DNA of 64,000 bases from Hydromonas sp. (GTDB taxonomy: Bacteria > Pseudomonadota > Gammaproteobacteria > Burkholderiales > Burkholderiaceae). Under the pieces are notes generated by a model. It did not search any database, was not told where the DNA came from, and was given only the letters and a program-made list of their open reading frames with translations. The DNA lies in NCBI GenBank assembly GCA_017495165.1, contig JAFEII010000023.1, positions 1-64,000 on the forward strand, read 5' to 3'. The position numbers were made by a program, and so were the translations under genes. Within the stretch, counting starts at the first letter, position 1. Each line of letters starts with the position of its first letter. Below are positions 55,966-64,000 of this stretch, in pieces.

Positions 55966-56120
55966 ATGATGTTCAAAAAGAGGAACGATGAAAAAATCGT
56001 CATCGTTGCAGGGGCAAATGATGCGGGAAAACCACGCTTGCGCGTGAGTTTTTGCCGCATGAGGCAGATTATTCGGCATTTTTAATGCCGACTTGATTGC
56101 AGCAGGATTGCGCTGTTTGC
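55966..56120 (+). pseudogene. Decayed zeta-toxin-like P-loop kinase
   Basis: From ATG 55966 the frame reads MMFKKRNDEKIVIVAGANDAGK, a Walker A in the form used by zeta-toxin-like kinases (KxVIVAGPNGAGKTT). One base later in frame the sequence continues TTLAREFLPHEADYSAFL, and after a second shift NADLIAAGL, which follow that family closely. At least two frameshifts and a missing C-terminus make it a pseudogene. Confidence 0.7.
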
Positions 56121-56199
56121 GTCCAAAATGGCGGCGAAGCAGATTATGTTGTCGTTGTTCAAGAAATGTGTGCGATGCCATGATGGTTTGGCGTAGCAC

Positions 56200-56254
56200 G
56201 TAGGGTGGGCACTGCCCACCTATTTTAAAACATGGTGGGCGGTGCCCACCCTAC
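56200..56254. repeat. Palindromic repeat abutting hisS
   Basis: GTAGGGTGGGCACTGCCCACC at the start and GGTGGGCGGTGCCCACCCTAC at the end. The repeat ends eight bases before the hisS ATG. Confidence 0.8.
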
Positions 56255-56262
56255 GGTATGAG

Positions 56263-57561
56263 ATGATGAGTACAGAAAAATTTACCGCCGTTAAAGGCAT
56301 GAACGATATTTTGCCCGATGACGCGGCGTTGTGGGAGCAGCTCGAAGAGATTTTGCGCGGCTGGCTCAAAAGTTATGGTTATCGCAATATGCGCGCCCCG
56401 ATTTTAGAAAAAACGGGGTTGTTTGCGCGTGGGATTGGGGCGTTTACGGATGTGGTGGAAAAGGAAATGTTCTCATTCGTTGACCGTTTAAATGGCGATG
56501 ATTTGACCTTGCGCACGGAGTTTACGGCGGGTGTGGTGCGGGCGGCGATTGAGTCAAACCTCACATATAATGGGCCGCAGCGCGTGTACAGCATGGGGCC
56601 CGTGTTTCGGCATGAGCGGCCACAAAAAGGGCGGTACCGCCAGTTTCACCAGTTGAGCGTGGAGTCTTTGGGCTTTGCGGGCGCTGATATGGATGCTGAA
56701 TTGATGGTGATGCTGCGTGATTTATGGGATGAATTGGGGCTAACGGATGTGCGTTTGGAGCTCAATACGCTTGGGGTGGCTGCTGAGCGCGCCGCGCATC
56801 GCGAGGCTTTAATTGCATATTTTGAAGCGCATGCAGAATTATTGGATGAAGATGCGCGCCGCCGTTTGCACGGCAATCCGTTGCGGATTTTGGACACCAA
56901 AAACCCTGCGATGCAAGATTTGGTGAATGGCGCGCCGCGTTTGGTGGATTATTTGGGCGCGGAATCGAGCGCGCGATTTGCGCACGTGCAGCGCTTGTTG
57001 TCTGATGTGGGGATTGCGTTTACCGTCAATCCACGGCTGGTGCGCGGGCTTGATTATTACAGCCACACGGTGTTTGAGTGGATTGTTAATAGCGACACTT
57101 TGGGCTCGCAAGGCACGATTTGCGGTGGCGGGCGTTATGATGGTTTGACCGAGTTGCTCGGCGGCAAGGCCACGCCTGCGGTTGGTTTTGCGATTGGGTT
57201 GGAGCGCTTGTTGTTGCTCACGCAGGATTATTTAAAACAAGACTTGGCGCCCGCCTGCGATGTGTATGTGTTGCATCAAGGCGAATTGGCGGCGCGTGCG
57301 GCATTTGCCAGCGCACATCAATTGCGCCAAATCGGCTTGTCGGTGGTGTTGCATTGCGACGCGGCACAAGGCGCGGGCAGCTTTAAATCACAAATGAAAA
57401 AAGCCGATGCCTCGGGCGCGGCGTATGCCGTGATTTTGGGCGAGGACGAAGTGGCCAATCGCACCGTGACCATTAAACCGCTGCGCGATGGCGCCGAACA
57501 AGTCACAATTGATGCGGCGCAAGCAGCAACTTATTTGATGCAGAAGATAGCAGGTGTATAA
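56263..57561 (+). CDS. hisS: Histidyl-tRNA synthetase
   Basis: 432 aa from ATG 56263 ([20 protein letters not shown]); ATG 56266 is equally possible. Class II motif 2 [19 protein letters not shown], histidine motifs [15 protein letters not shown] and GGGRYDGL, and the anticodon-binding C-terminal domain from about 325. No Shine-Dalgarno is visible because a palindromic repeat ends just upstream. Confidence 0.97.
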   Translation: MMSTEKFTAVKGMNDILPDDAALWEQLEEILRGWLKSYGYRNMRAPILEKTGLFARGIGAFTDVVEKEMFSFVDRLNGDDLTLRTEFTAGVVRAAIESNLTYNGPQRVYSMGPVFRHERPQKGRYRQFHQLSVESLGFAGADMDAELMVMLRDLWDELGLTDVRLELNTLGVAAERAAHREALIAYFEAHAELLDEDARRRLHGNPLRILDTKNPAMQDLVNGAPRLVDYLGAESSARFAHVQRLLSDVGIAFTVNPRLVRGLDYYSHTVFEWIVNSDTLGSQGTICGGGRYDGLTELLGGKATPAVGFAIGLERLLLLTQDYLKQDLAPACDVYVLHQGELAARAAFASAHQLRQIGLSVVLHCDAAQGAGSFKSQMKKADASGAAYAVILGEDEVANRTVTIKPLRDGAEQVTIDAAQAATYLMQKIAGV

Positions 57562-57663
57562 TGCGCGCTTGGTTTTAGGCGCACATGCCGCAATAACGTA
57601 ACCGAGCAATAAAGCAATAGCGCAATAAACGCTCAACCCACATAGACAAACACAGAGGAATTT

Positions 57664-58299
57664 ATGGCATTCGATTTAGAAGAACAAGAACAGTTAGACC
57701 GCATCAAAGCCTTTTGGGCAAAATGGGGCAATAAAATCACGGCGCTGATGTTTGTCGGCTTGATTGCCGTAAGTGCTTGGAAGTTTTATGAGTACCGCCA
57801 AACCAGCAAACAAGCAAAAGCCGTCCAGGCATTTGAAGCCTATGAGCGCGCAGCCCAGGCAAAAGCCGCAGGCACGCCCGCCATGTTGGCAGAGCTGCAA
57901 CAAAAATTTCCAGAGTCACGCCTGAGTGCGCAAGCGAGCTTTATTGGCGCAACGATTGCAATCGAGGCGCAAGATTGGGCGCAAGCGCTCACGCAATTGC
58001 AATGGATTGTGACGCACGGCACGTCTGAAAACAAAGGGATTGCAGGCTTGGAAATCGCCGATATTCAAGCACAAACGGGCAAACTTGACGACGCCCTAAA
58101 AACCCTTGACACCCCACCCGCACCCCAATTTACAGCGGTGTATTTAAGCAAAAAAGCCGATTTGTACATGATGCATAAGCAGCCCGAAAAAGCGCATGAA
58201 GCCATGCAAGCCGCTCTCAAATGGCTCAATGAACAGCCAAGCAAGGACGACGCGGTGATTAATATGCTGCAGCGAAAAATGGAACTTTTTCAACCATAA
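57664..58299 (+). CDS. yfgM: YfgM-family TPR membrane protein
   Basis: 211 aa. Short cytoplasmic N-terminus ([22 protein letters not shown]), one transmembrane helix (about 23-42) and a periplasmic TPR domain. In E. coli YfgM associates with the SecYEG-PpiD chaperone site. Normal partner bamB should follow; here der does. Confidence 0.88.
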   Translation: MAFDLEEQEQLDRIKAFWAKWGNKITALMFVGLIAVSAWKFYEYRQTSKQAKAVQAFEAYERAAQAKAAGTPAMLAELQQKFPESRLSAQASFIGATIAIEAQDWAQALTQLQWIVTHGTSENKGIAGLEIADIQAQTGKLDDALKTLDTPPAPQFTAVYLSKKADLYMMHKQPEKAHEAMQAALKWLNEQPSKDDAVINMLQRKMELFQP

Positions 58300-58385
58300 T
58301 TTGCACCAAAGAACCTCAGAATCAGCAACACTCTTATCCGCCAGAATCACCGGCTGATTTATTTATACAAGCAGCAAGGATACGC

Positions 58386-59864
58386 ATGAAACCAGTCATC
58401 GCACTGGTCGGTCGCCCAAATGTGGGCAAGTCGACTTTATTTAACCGCCTCACGCGCTCGCGTGACGCCATTGTGGCAGATTATGCAGGCCTGACGCGTG
58501 ACCGCCATTATGGCGAAGGGCGCATGGGCGAACGCCCGTTTTTGGTGATTGACACGGGCGGATTTGAGCCTGTGGCCAAAGACGGTATTTATCATGAAAT
58601 GGCCAAACAAACCCGCCAAGCCGTGATTGAATCAGACGTGGTGATTTTTTTGGTCGATGGCCGCGCAGGCCTCAATGCGCATGACCAAACCATTGCGGAT
58701 GATTTGCGCAAAACAGGGCGCACCGTTATTTTGGCCGTTAACAAAGCCGAAGGCATGCGCCATTCCAACGTCACGCCAGAGTTTTACGCGCTGGGCTTGG
58801 GCGAACCTGTGGTGATTTCCAGTGCGCATGGCGACGGCGTGCGTGAGCTGCTTGAGTATGTGCTTGATGGTTTGTTGGGCAAAGTCCAAGAACCTGAAGA
58901 CGATTGGCTCGAAGGCGCGGATGATGACAATGACCCGTTCGCGCACTTGGGCAAAGCCGAGCGCGATGCTGAAATTGACAAAATTTTGCAGGACAAAGAC
59001 ACCAAAATCAGCGCAGCGCAATTTGACACCGAACGCGCCAATCGGCCGATTAAAATCGCGATTGTTGGGCGACCAAACGTGGGCAAATCAACCTTGATTA
59101 ACACCTTGGTTGGCGAAGAGCGTGTGATTGCATTTGACATGCCCGGAACCACGCGTGATGCGATTGAGGTTGAGTTTGAGCGCAATGACCGCAAATACGT
59201 ATTGATTGACACCGCAGGTTTGCGCAAGCGCGGCAAGGTGTTTGAAGCGATTGAAAAGTTCTCCGTGGTCAAAACGCTACAAGCAATTTCAACGGCCAAT
59301 GTTGTGGTGCTGATGCTTGATGCACAACAAGACATTTCTGAACAAGACGCACACATTGCCGGATTTATTTTAGAATCAGGCCGCGCATTGGTGGTGGCCG
59401 TCAACAAATGGGACGGCGTGCAAGCGTATGAGCGCGACCGCGTCAAAGTTGATATTCAGCGCAAACTGGCGTTTTTGGACTTTGCCAAATACCATTACAC
59501 CAGCGCCCTTAAAGGCACAGGCGTTGATGCGCTGCTCGGCTCAGTCCATATTGCACACGCCGCCGCATTTGCCAATTTATCCACGCCGCAACTCACGCGG
59601 GTGTTGTACACCGCAGTCGAACACCAACAGCCGCCGCGCAAAGGCAGCAGCGGCGCACGCCCAAAACTACGTTACGCCCATCAAGGTGGCCAAAACCCGC
59701 CAGTGATTGTGATTCATGGCAACACCCTTGAAACCGTGCCAGACACGTACAAACGCTTCCTAGAAAAGCGTTTTCGCGACGCATTCAAGCTCGAAGGTAC
59801 GCCATTGCGGATTGAGTTTAAGAGCACCAAAAACCCATACGCGGATCGACGCAAAAAGCGTTAA
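58386..59864 (+). CDS. der: Ribosome assembly GTPase Der (EngA)
   Basis: 492 aa with two tandem G domains ([12 protein letters not shown] at 8-19 and [12 protein letters not shown] near 230) and a C-terminal KH-like domain. Each domain has its DTxG and NKxx motifs (DTGGF/NKAE and DTAGL/NKWD). Essential for 50S maturation. It follows yfgM with an 86-base spacer and no bamB. Confidence 0.97.
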   Translation: MKPVIALVGRPNVGKSTLFNRLTRSRDAIVADYAGLTRDRHYGEGRMGERPFLVIDTGGFEPVAKDGIYHEMAKQTRQAVIESDVVIFLVDGRAGLNAHDQTIADDLRKTGRTVILAVNKAEGMRHSNVTPEFYALGLGEPVVISSAHGDGVRELLEYVLDGLLGKVQEPEDDWLEGADDDNDPFAHLGKAERDAEIDKILQDKDTKISAAQFDTERANRPIKIAIVGRPNVGKSTLINTLVGEERVIAFDMPGTTRDAIEVEFERNDRKYVLIDTAGLRKRGKVFEAIEKFSVVKTLQAISTANVVVLMLDAQQDISEQDAHIAGFILESGRALVVAVNKWDGVQAYERDRVKVDIQRKLAFLDFAKYHYTSALKGTGVDALLGSVHIAHAAAFANLSTPQLTRVLYTAVEHQQPPRKGSSGARPKLRYAHQGGQNPPVIVIHGNTLETVPDTYKRFLEKRFRDAFKLEGTPLRIEFKSTKNPYADRRKKR

Positions 59865-59909
59865 TATTTGGATTGTTACAGTTACATTTTATTTAAGTAA
59901 AAACACTTA

Positions 59910-59915
59910 TATAAT
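59910..59915 (+). promoter_or_regulatory. -10 box upstream of hfq
   Basis: Perfect TATAAT in an AT-rich stretch about 150 bases ahead of hfq. The -35 is weak (TTTATT-like at about 16 bp). Confidence 0.4.
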
Positions 59916-60068
59916 GAAGCGGCTTTTTTAAACACATGCAAAATTGCCCAGTGTGGCTTAAAAATGCGATTTGAGTTAGAATCGCGGCAGAAGTAAAATC
60001 AATTGGGCTGCGGTCAACAGGCCGTGGCTCAAATCACCCAAACCAACCATCACTGAAGTGGAGAAAAT

Positions 60069-60305
60069 ATGAACAAGGGACAAACCTTACAAGATCCTTT
60101 TTTGAATGCCTTACGTAAAGAGCACGTTGCCGTGTCTATTTATTTGGTCAACGGCATTAAACTGCAAGGCAACATTGAATCATTTGATCAATACGTTGTT
60201 TTGCTGCGCAACACGGTCACGCAAATGGTCTACAAACACGCCATTTCAACCATCGTGCCATCGCGCCCCGTGAGCATCCAAGAAATTCAGCAACCCGCTG
60301 AATAA
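60069..60305 (+). CDS. hfq: RNA chaperone Hfq
   Basis: 78 aa Sm-like hexamer. Sm1: [26 protein letters not shown]; Sm2: [11 protein letters not shown] very short C-terminal tail, as in other betaproteobacteria. It promotes sRNA-mRNA pairing. GTGGAGAA precedes the ATG. Confidence 0.98.
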   Translation: MNKGQTLQDPFLNALRKEHVAVSIYLVNGIKLQGNIESFDQYVVLLRNTVTQMVYKHAISTIVPSRPVSIQEIQQPAE

Positions 60306-60334
60306 CGCGTCACTTAGAAACTCAACAGACGTAA

Positions 60335-60369
60335 GGCCGCCCACTGATTTTTTCAGCGGGCGGTTTTGT
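60335..60369 (+). terminator. Hairpin between hfq and hflX
   Basis: GCCGCCCACTGA / TCAGCGGGCGGT stem (one mismatch) followed by TTTT. It could terminate part of the hfq transcripts. Confidence 0.6.
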
Positions 60370-60427
60370 CGTTACTGCAAAAACAGGCCAATCACCATCA
60401 CAATTGGCCGCTGTGCAAGGAAATAAA

Positions 60428-61570
60428 ATGAAAACCGTAACCGTAGGTGTTAATTTTGGCAAAGGCGATTTTGAAGCCTCCATGGAAGAGTTGGGCTTGC
60501 TCGTTGAAAGTGCGGGCGGAGAGGTGCTGTCATCTGTGACCGGCACGCGCAAATCGCCCAGCGCCAAACTGTTTGTCGGCAGCGGCAAAGCCGATGAAGT
60601 CAAACAAGAAGTGCAATTGCGCGACGCCGAATGCGTGGTGTTCAACCACGCATTAACCCCAGCCCAGCAGCGCAATTTAGAAGAGTTTTTGGGCGTGCGC
60701 GTGATTGACCGCACGGTGTTGATTCTCGATATTTTTGCCATGCGCGCCGTCAGCCACGAAGGTAAATTACAAGTCGAAATGGCGCAGTTGGATTATTTAT
60801 CATCCCGCATCATGGGGATGTGGACGCATTTAGAGCGCCAGCGCGGCGGTGTTGCCATGCGCGGCGGCATGGGCGAAACGCAGCTCGAGATTGACAAACG
60901 CTTGATTACCGAACGGCGCATGAAGCTCAAAGAAGAGTTGGCCAAATTTGAACGCCAACACCAAACCCAGCGTCGCTCGCGCACCAAAGGCTCAGGCCTC
61001 AATGTGTCCTTGGTCGGCTACACCAATGCAGGCAAATCAACGCTGTTTAATTACCTAACCAGCGCAGGCGCCTACACCGCCAACCAATTGTTCGCCACAT
61101 TAGACACCACCACGCGCAAGGTTTTTATTGAAGGCGCAGGTCAAGTCGTCATTTCAGATACAGTCGGCTTTGTGCGCGAATTGCCACACCAATTGGTCGC
61201 CGCATTCCGCGCCACGCTTGAGGAAACGATTCACGCGGACATTTTGTTGCACGTGATTGACGCAGGCAGCGTGGTCAGCGACGACCAGCGCAAAGAAGTC
61301 AACAAAGTCTTAAAAGAAATTGGCGCAGACGACGTGCCGCAAGTCTTGATCTGGAACAAAATTGACCTCACCGAACACGAGCCGCGTGTTGAGCGCAGCG
61401 TTGACGGCAAAATTACCGATATTTACATCAGCGCCAAAACCGGCGCTGGCATTCCCGAGCTGCGTGAAGTGCTCGTTGAATTGGCGGTCAATCACACGCC
61501 CGCATGGCGTCATGACAAAGAGCAAGCTGAGGTTTGGGACAATGACCCACGGTTTCGGGTAATCGAGTAA
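60428..61570 (+). CDS. hflX: Ribosome-splitting GTPase HflX
   Basis: 380 aa from ATG 60428 (MKTVTVGVNFGKGDFEAS), behind AAGGAAA. N-terminal HflX domain (ALTPAQQRNLEEFLGVRVIDRT), helical linker, G domain with GYTNAGKSTLFN, DTVGFVRELPHQLV and NKID. It rescues stalled or heat-damaged ribosomes. The hflK-hflC pair that usually follows is absent. Confidence 0.97.
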   Translation: MKTVTVGVNFGKGDFEASMEELGLLVESAGGEVLSSVTGTRKSPSAKLFVGSGKADEVKQEVQLRDAECVVFNHALTPAQQRNLEEFLGVRVIDRTVLILDIFAMRAVSHEGKLQVEMAQLDYLSSRIMGMWTHLERQRGGVAMRGGMGETQLEIDKRLITERRMKLKEELAKFERQHQTQRRSRTKGSGLNVSLVGYTNAGKSTLFNYLTSAGAYTANQLFATLDTTTRKVFIEGAGQVVISDTVGFVRELPHQLVAAFRATLEETIHADILLHVIDAGSVVSDDQRKEVNKVLKEIGADDVPQVLIWNKIDLTEHEPRVERSVDGKITDIYISAKTGAGIPELREVLVELAVNHTPAWRHDKEQAEVWDNDPRFRVIE

Positions 61571-61664
61571 ACGCATTGGTGTAATTCGGTTTTTTGCGGC
61601 TAAAACAACCATGCTGCGGGCGATAAACATGTCACATTCGTGGTAAATTCGAATCAAACGCCAT

Positions 61665-61711
61665 CCGCTGTAAAAAAACCGCCATAAGCAATGGCGGTTT
61701 TTTTACAGCGG
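61665..61711. terminator. Bidirectional terminator between hflX and maeA
   Basis: A 21-bp perfect stem containing ACCGCCAT / ATGGCGGT and A7/T7 runs with a 5-base loop; suits both convergent genes. Confidence 0.9.
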
Positions 61712-61743
61712 CAAATAAAAAATCTAAAACAAACGCTGACCAA

Positions 61744-63411
61744 TTAAGATAAGTCAAGCTCATACGTTGTATAAGCAGGTGTCCAATCACGCTGAGCCAA
61801 ACGTTTTTCCATTTCCTCATGGCTCACAGTTGCCACGCCAATCCGGAATGCGGCTTCAGCCACCGCACGCGCCACATGATCCGTCACGTGCATTAAATCG
61901 GCAATCGGCGGGAACACCGCGCCGCTGGCCAAACGCTCTGGCGTGACTTGGGCGGCCAGCGCAAACGACGCATCGGTCATCATTTCGGGTTCAACCGTGC
62001 GTGCGCCTGATGCGGCAACCGCCCAGCCAATGCCAGGGAATACAAATGTGTTGTTGCCTTGGCCAATGCTGTAGGTTTTGCCTTTCCATTCCACAGGCGC
62101 AAACGGGCTGCCCGTTGCCATCCACACATTGCCGTCGGTCCAACAAATGGCGTCTTTGGGTAAAATTTCGGTCAAATTGGTCGGATTTGATAAGGCAAAC
62201 ACAATTGGTTTGGCGGTGTTTTTTTGCACCTCTTCAATCACCTTTTGGTCAAACGAGCCGCCTTGGCCTGACAAGCCGAGCAACACCGTGACTTTTGCGT
62301 TGCGGATGGTTTCGATTAAATTGGGGTTCTTGCTGGCAAATTCCCATTGCGCCAAATCACTGCGTGCATGCGCAAATGCCATTTTGTAAGCTTCCAAGCC
62401 TTCACGGTCATCCAAAATCAAGCCACGCGAATCCAGCACATAAATCCGTTTGCGCGCCTGCTCTTCGGTCAAGCCCAAACGCACCAAACCGTTGCGCACT
62501 TGCATCGCCACGCCAATCCCGCCCGCGCCCGCACCGCTGACCAAAAACACCTGTTCGGTCAAGGTTTTGCCTTGCTCGGTTGCGGCGATTAAGCCCGCCA
62601 GCGCCATTGCGCCAGTGCCTTGAATGTCGTCATTAAAACTAGGCACAACATCGCGATAACGCGCCAACACGTCAAACGCGGTTGATTTGCTCAAATCTTC
62701 CCATTGCAACAACGCGTTTGGAAAACGTTTTTTCCAAGCGGCAATAAACGCATCCACCATGACAAAATACTGCTCACCGCGCACGCGTGGTTTGCGCACG
62801 CCCAAGTAAAACGGATCTTCAAGCAGCTTTTTGTTGTCCGTACCAAAGTCTAAAATCACCGGCAAACTGCGCGCAGGGTTAATGCCCGCCGTGAGTGAGT
62901 ACAAACTGAGTTTGCCCATGCAAATCGCAATCCCGCCAAAGCCTTGATCGCCAATCCCCAAAATCCCTTCGGCATCGGTCACCACCGCCAAATCCGTGTC
63001 GCTAAAACCCGCCATGATTTCATCAAGGTGCAAATAATTGTCCTCAGTCACCACCAAACCACGCGGTGCGCGGTAAATGTGGCTAAAGTCCTCAATCGCC
63101 TCGCCCACGGTTGGCGTGTACACAATCGGCAGCATTTCTTCGATGTGCGCTTGAATCAACGCATAAAACTCGGTGCGGCTGTAGTCTTGTAAGCCGCGCA
63201 AGAAAATGTATTTATTTAAAGGGCTAGAAAATTTAGCAAATTGCTCGTATGAACGGGCAATTTGCTCTTGCAACGTTTCAACGCGCTGCGGCAGACGGCC
63301 TTCAATCCCAAAAGCGCGGCGCTCTTCAATTGAAAAAGCCGTGCCTTTATTTAAATACGGATCCTCCAATAAAGCACGGCCACGGGTTTTAACTTTGGTA
63401 ATGGTTTGCAT
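61744..63411 (-). CDS. maeA: NAD-dependent malic enzyme
   Basis: 555 aa from ATG 63411 (MQTITKVKTRGRALLEDPYL), behind AAAGGAATT; a longer frame to 63690 has no start site. Oxidatively decarboxylates malate to pyruvate. Motifs: PIVYTPTVGEA, FSHIYRAPRGL, GILGIGDQGFGG, FNDDIQGTG and the dinucleotide-binding SGAGAGGIG. Size and sequence match the SfcA/MaeA type rather than the longer MaeB with its phosphotransacetylase-like tail. Confidence 0.95.
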   Translation of the reverse strand: MQTITKVKTRGRALLEDPYLNKGTAFSIEERRAFGIEGRLPQRVETLQEQIARSYEQFAKFSSPLNKYIFLRGLQDYSRTEFYALIQAHIEEMLPIVYTPTVGEAIEDFSHIYRAPRGLVVTEDNYLHLDEIMAGFSDTDLAVVTDAEGILGIGDQGFGGIAICMGKLSLYSLTAGINPARSLPVILDFGTDNKKLLEDPFYLGVRKPRVRGEQYFVMVDAFIAAWKKRFPNALLQWEDLSKSTAFDVLARYRDVVPSFNDDIQGTGAMALAGLIAATEQGKTLTEQVFLVSGAGAGGIGVAMQVRNGLVRLGLTEEQARKRIYVLDSRGLILDDREGLEAYKMAFAHARSDLAQWEFASKNPNLIETIRNAKVTVLLGLSGQGGSFDQKVIEEVQKNTAKPIVFALSNPTNLTEILPKDAICWTDGNVWMATGSPFAPVEWKGKTYSIGQGNNTFVFPGIGWAVAASGARTVEPEMMTDASFALAAQVTPERLASGAVFPPIADLMHVTDHVARAVAEAAFRIGVATVSHEEMEKRLAQRDWTPAYTTYELDLS

Positions 63412-63930
63412 TGCAATTCCTTTATATGAAAAATAGGTGAAACGTATATAAAAACAAGCGCCGGCCTGAGCGGACGTATTAAAAACTGGTTCTGAAAAAA
63501 GAGGTGCAAAACAAATGAAAACACCCGATGATTCGCAAGGCGTGAGAATGAATGATAAGGGCGTAAAAGTCAAGTTTGCGGCGCGAATCAGCTGTTTTTT
63601 TACCCAAGCAGTTGCAACAACTGTGGCCGCGTTTCTGGCTTTAAAAGAGGCAAAATTGGAGAGGCCGCGCAAAAAAGCTATAAGCGCCATTTTTACGACA
63701 TGCGCCCATTTTAATCAATACTCAAATGATTAAAAACACACAACTGGCTGGTGCATTGGCGCTCATTTTGTGCCACAAGCCGACTAAACCCTGTGGATAA
63801 AACGCTGTACAGGTACAGCCCCGTCAAACCCAATTAACCTGATTGGGGTGCAGGCTGACACACAAAAAATGACCGCATTGATTGCGGTCATTTTTATAGA
63901 GCGAACGCATCCGCGTCGCAACAACCCCGC
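63412..63930. other. Spacer between maeA and the terminal lipoprotein gene
   Basis: The first part must contain the maeA promoter, though no clear boxes are seen. A 72-codon plus-strand frame (63515-63733) has AGAGGTG ahead of it but no recognisable sequence. The rest shows no gene, apart from a terminator at 63864-63895. Confidence 0.4.
63864..63895 (-). terminator. Terminator of the terminal lipoprotein gene
   Basis: AAAAAATGACCGCA-N5-TGCGGTCATTTTT. The stem is the same as at 38521-38549. On the minus strand it lies 36 bases after the partial gene's stop. Confidence 0.85.
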
Positions 63931-64000
63931 TTACATGCCTTGCATTTGGTCGCGATACTTAGTGTTTTTCATGCCTTTTGGGTGCGCAGCCAACGTGTCG
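63931..64000 (-). CDS. 3' end of a paralogue of the Cys-module lipoprotein
   Basis: The last 22 codons read DTLAAHPKGMKNTKYRDQMQ then GM and stop. The gene at 38698-39141 ends DTLAAHPKGMKHGKRHGDMH then GM. The gene enters from beyond the window edge, so only the C-terminus is visible. Confidence 0.75.
   Translation of the reverse strand, partial: DTLAAHPKGMKNTKYRDQMQGM

Noticed and set aside
63515..63733. 72-codon plus-strand frame with AGAGGTG upstream
   Set aside because: No recognisable domain, odd composition, and it overlaps the maeA promoter region in antisense; kept only as part of the spacer note.
1..64000. CRISPR arrays, rRNA and tRNA genes
   Set aside because: No regularly spaced direct repeats, and no rRNA or tRNA sequence apart from the tRNA-like part of tmRNA, were found by eye.

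Overview
The window is bacterial chromosome of about 50% GC and reads as a betaproteobacterium, most likely Burkholderiales. Evidence: the gene blocks spc/alpha ribosomal cluster then dsbD, ndk-rlmN-pilW-rodZ-ispG...hisS-yfgM-der-hfq-hflX, and gatCAB; a one-piece tmRNA of beta/gammaproteobacterial type; and the wording of the encoded proteins (NDK, UrtA, IspG). I cannot name the genus; low-GC Burkholderiales are the best guess.

Layout. 1-2.9 kb: a minus-strand operon purD-nadD-plsY. 3-12.3 kb: the spc and alpha ribosomal operons (rplN to rplQ, with secY, infA, rpmJ and rpoA), starting abruptly at rplN with its own promoter; the S10 operon that normally precedes it is absent. 12.4-18.2 kb: dsbD, malate synthase aceB and periplasmic nucleotidase ushA. 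18.2-22.6 kb: an accessory stretch with two IS3-type remnants around an orphan membrane protein, a small secreted SdrD_B-like protein, a chagasin-type protease inhibitor lipoprotein, a YefM-YoeB toxin-antitoxin pair and a dead phage-type integrase next to the tmRNA gene ssrA. 22.7-23.6 kb: an NAD-dependent epimerase-like gene.

23.9-36.7 kb is a nitrogen-acquisition block: the urea ABC transporter urtABCDE, then urease ureABC, ureE, ureF, ureG and ureD on the same strand. Two extra genes interrupt it: an AT-rich 370-aa PIN-like protein between ureC and ureE, and a 64-aa secreted or membrane protein between ureF and ureG. Short palindromic repeats sit in several of its spacers, and an NtrC-like site lies upstream of urtA. 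Urea is imported by Urt, hydrolysed by UreABC, and nickel is loaded by UreDEFG.

36.7-50.3 kb: a divergent LysR regulator and glutathione S-transferase, a Cys-module lipoprotein, a dnaE remnant, an orphan glycosyltransferase-like gene, mnmE, rhlE, a MOSC protein, sseA, gatCAB and a GNAT acetyltransferase. 50.4-61.6 kb: the ndk to hflX housekeeping run, interrupted between ispG and hisS by a 1.3-kb patch holding a tandem duplication of the ispG tail, two small genes, a decayed zeta-toxin-like kinase and a palindromic repeat abutting hisS. bamB is missing between yfgM and der, and hflKC do not follow hflX. 61.7-64 kb: NAD-malic enzyme maeA and the 3' end of a paralogue of the Cys-module lipoprotein.

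The clearest candidates for something undescribed are the PIN-like gene inside the urease operon and the small protein between ureF and ureG. I did not find a complete novel defence or biosynthetic system.
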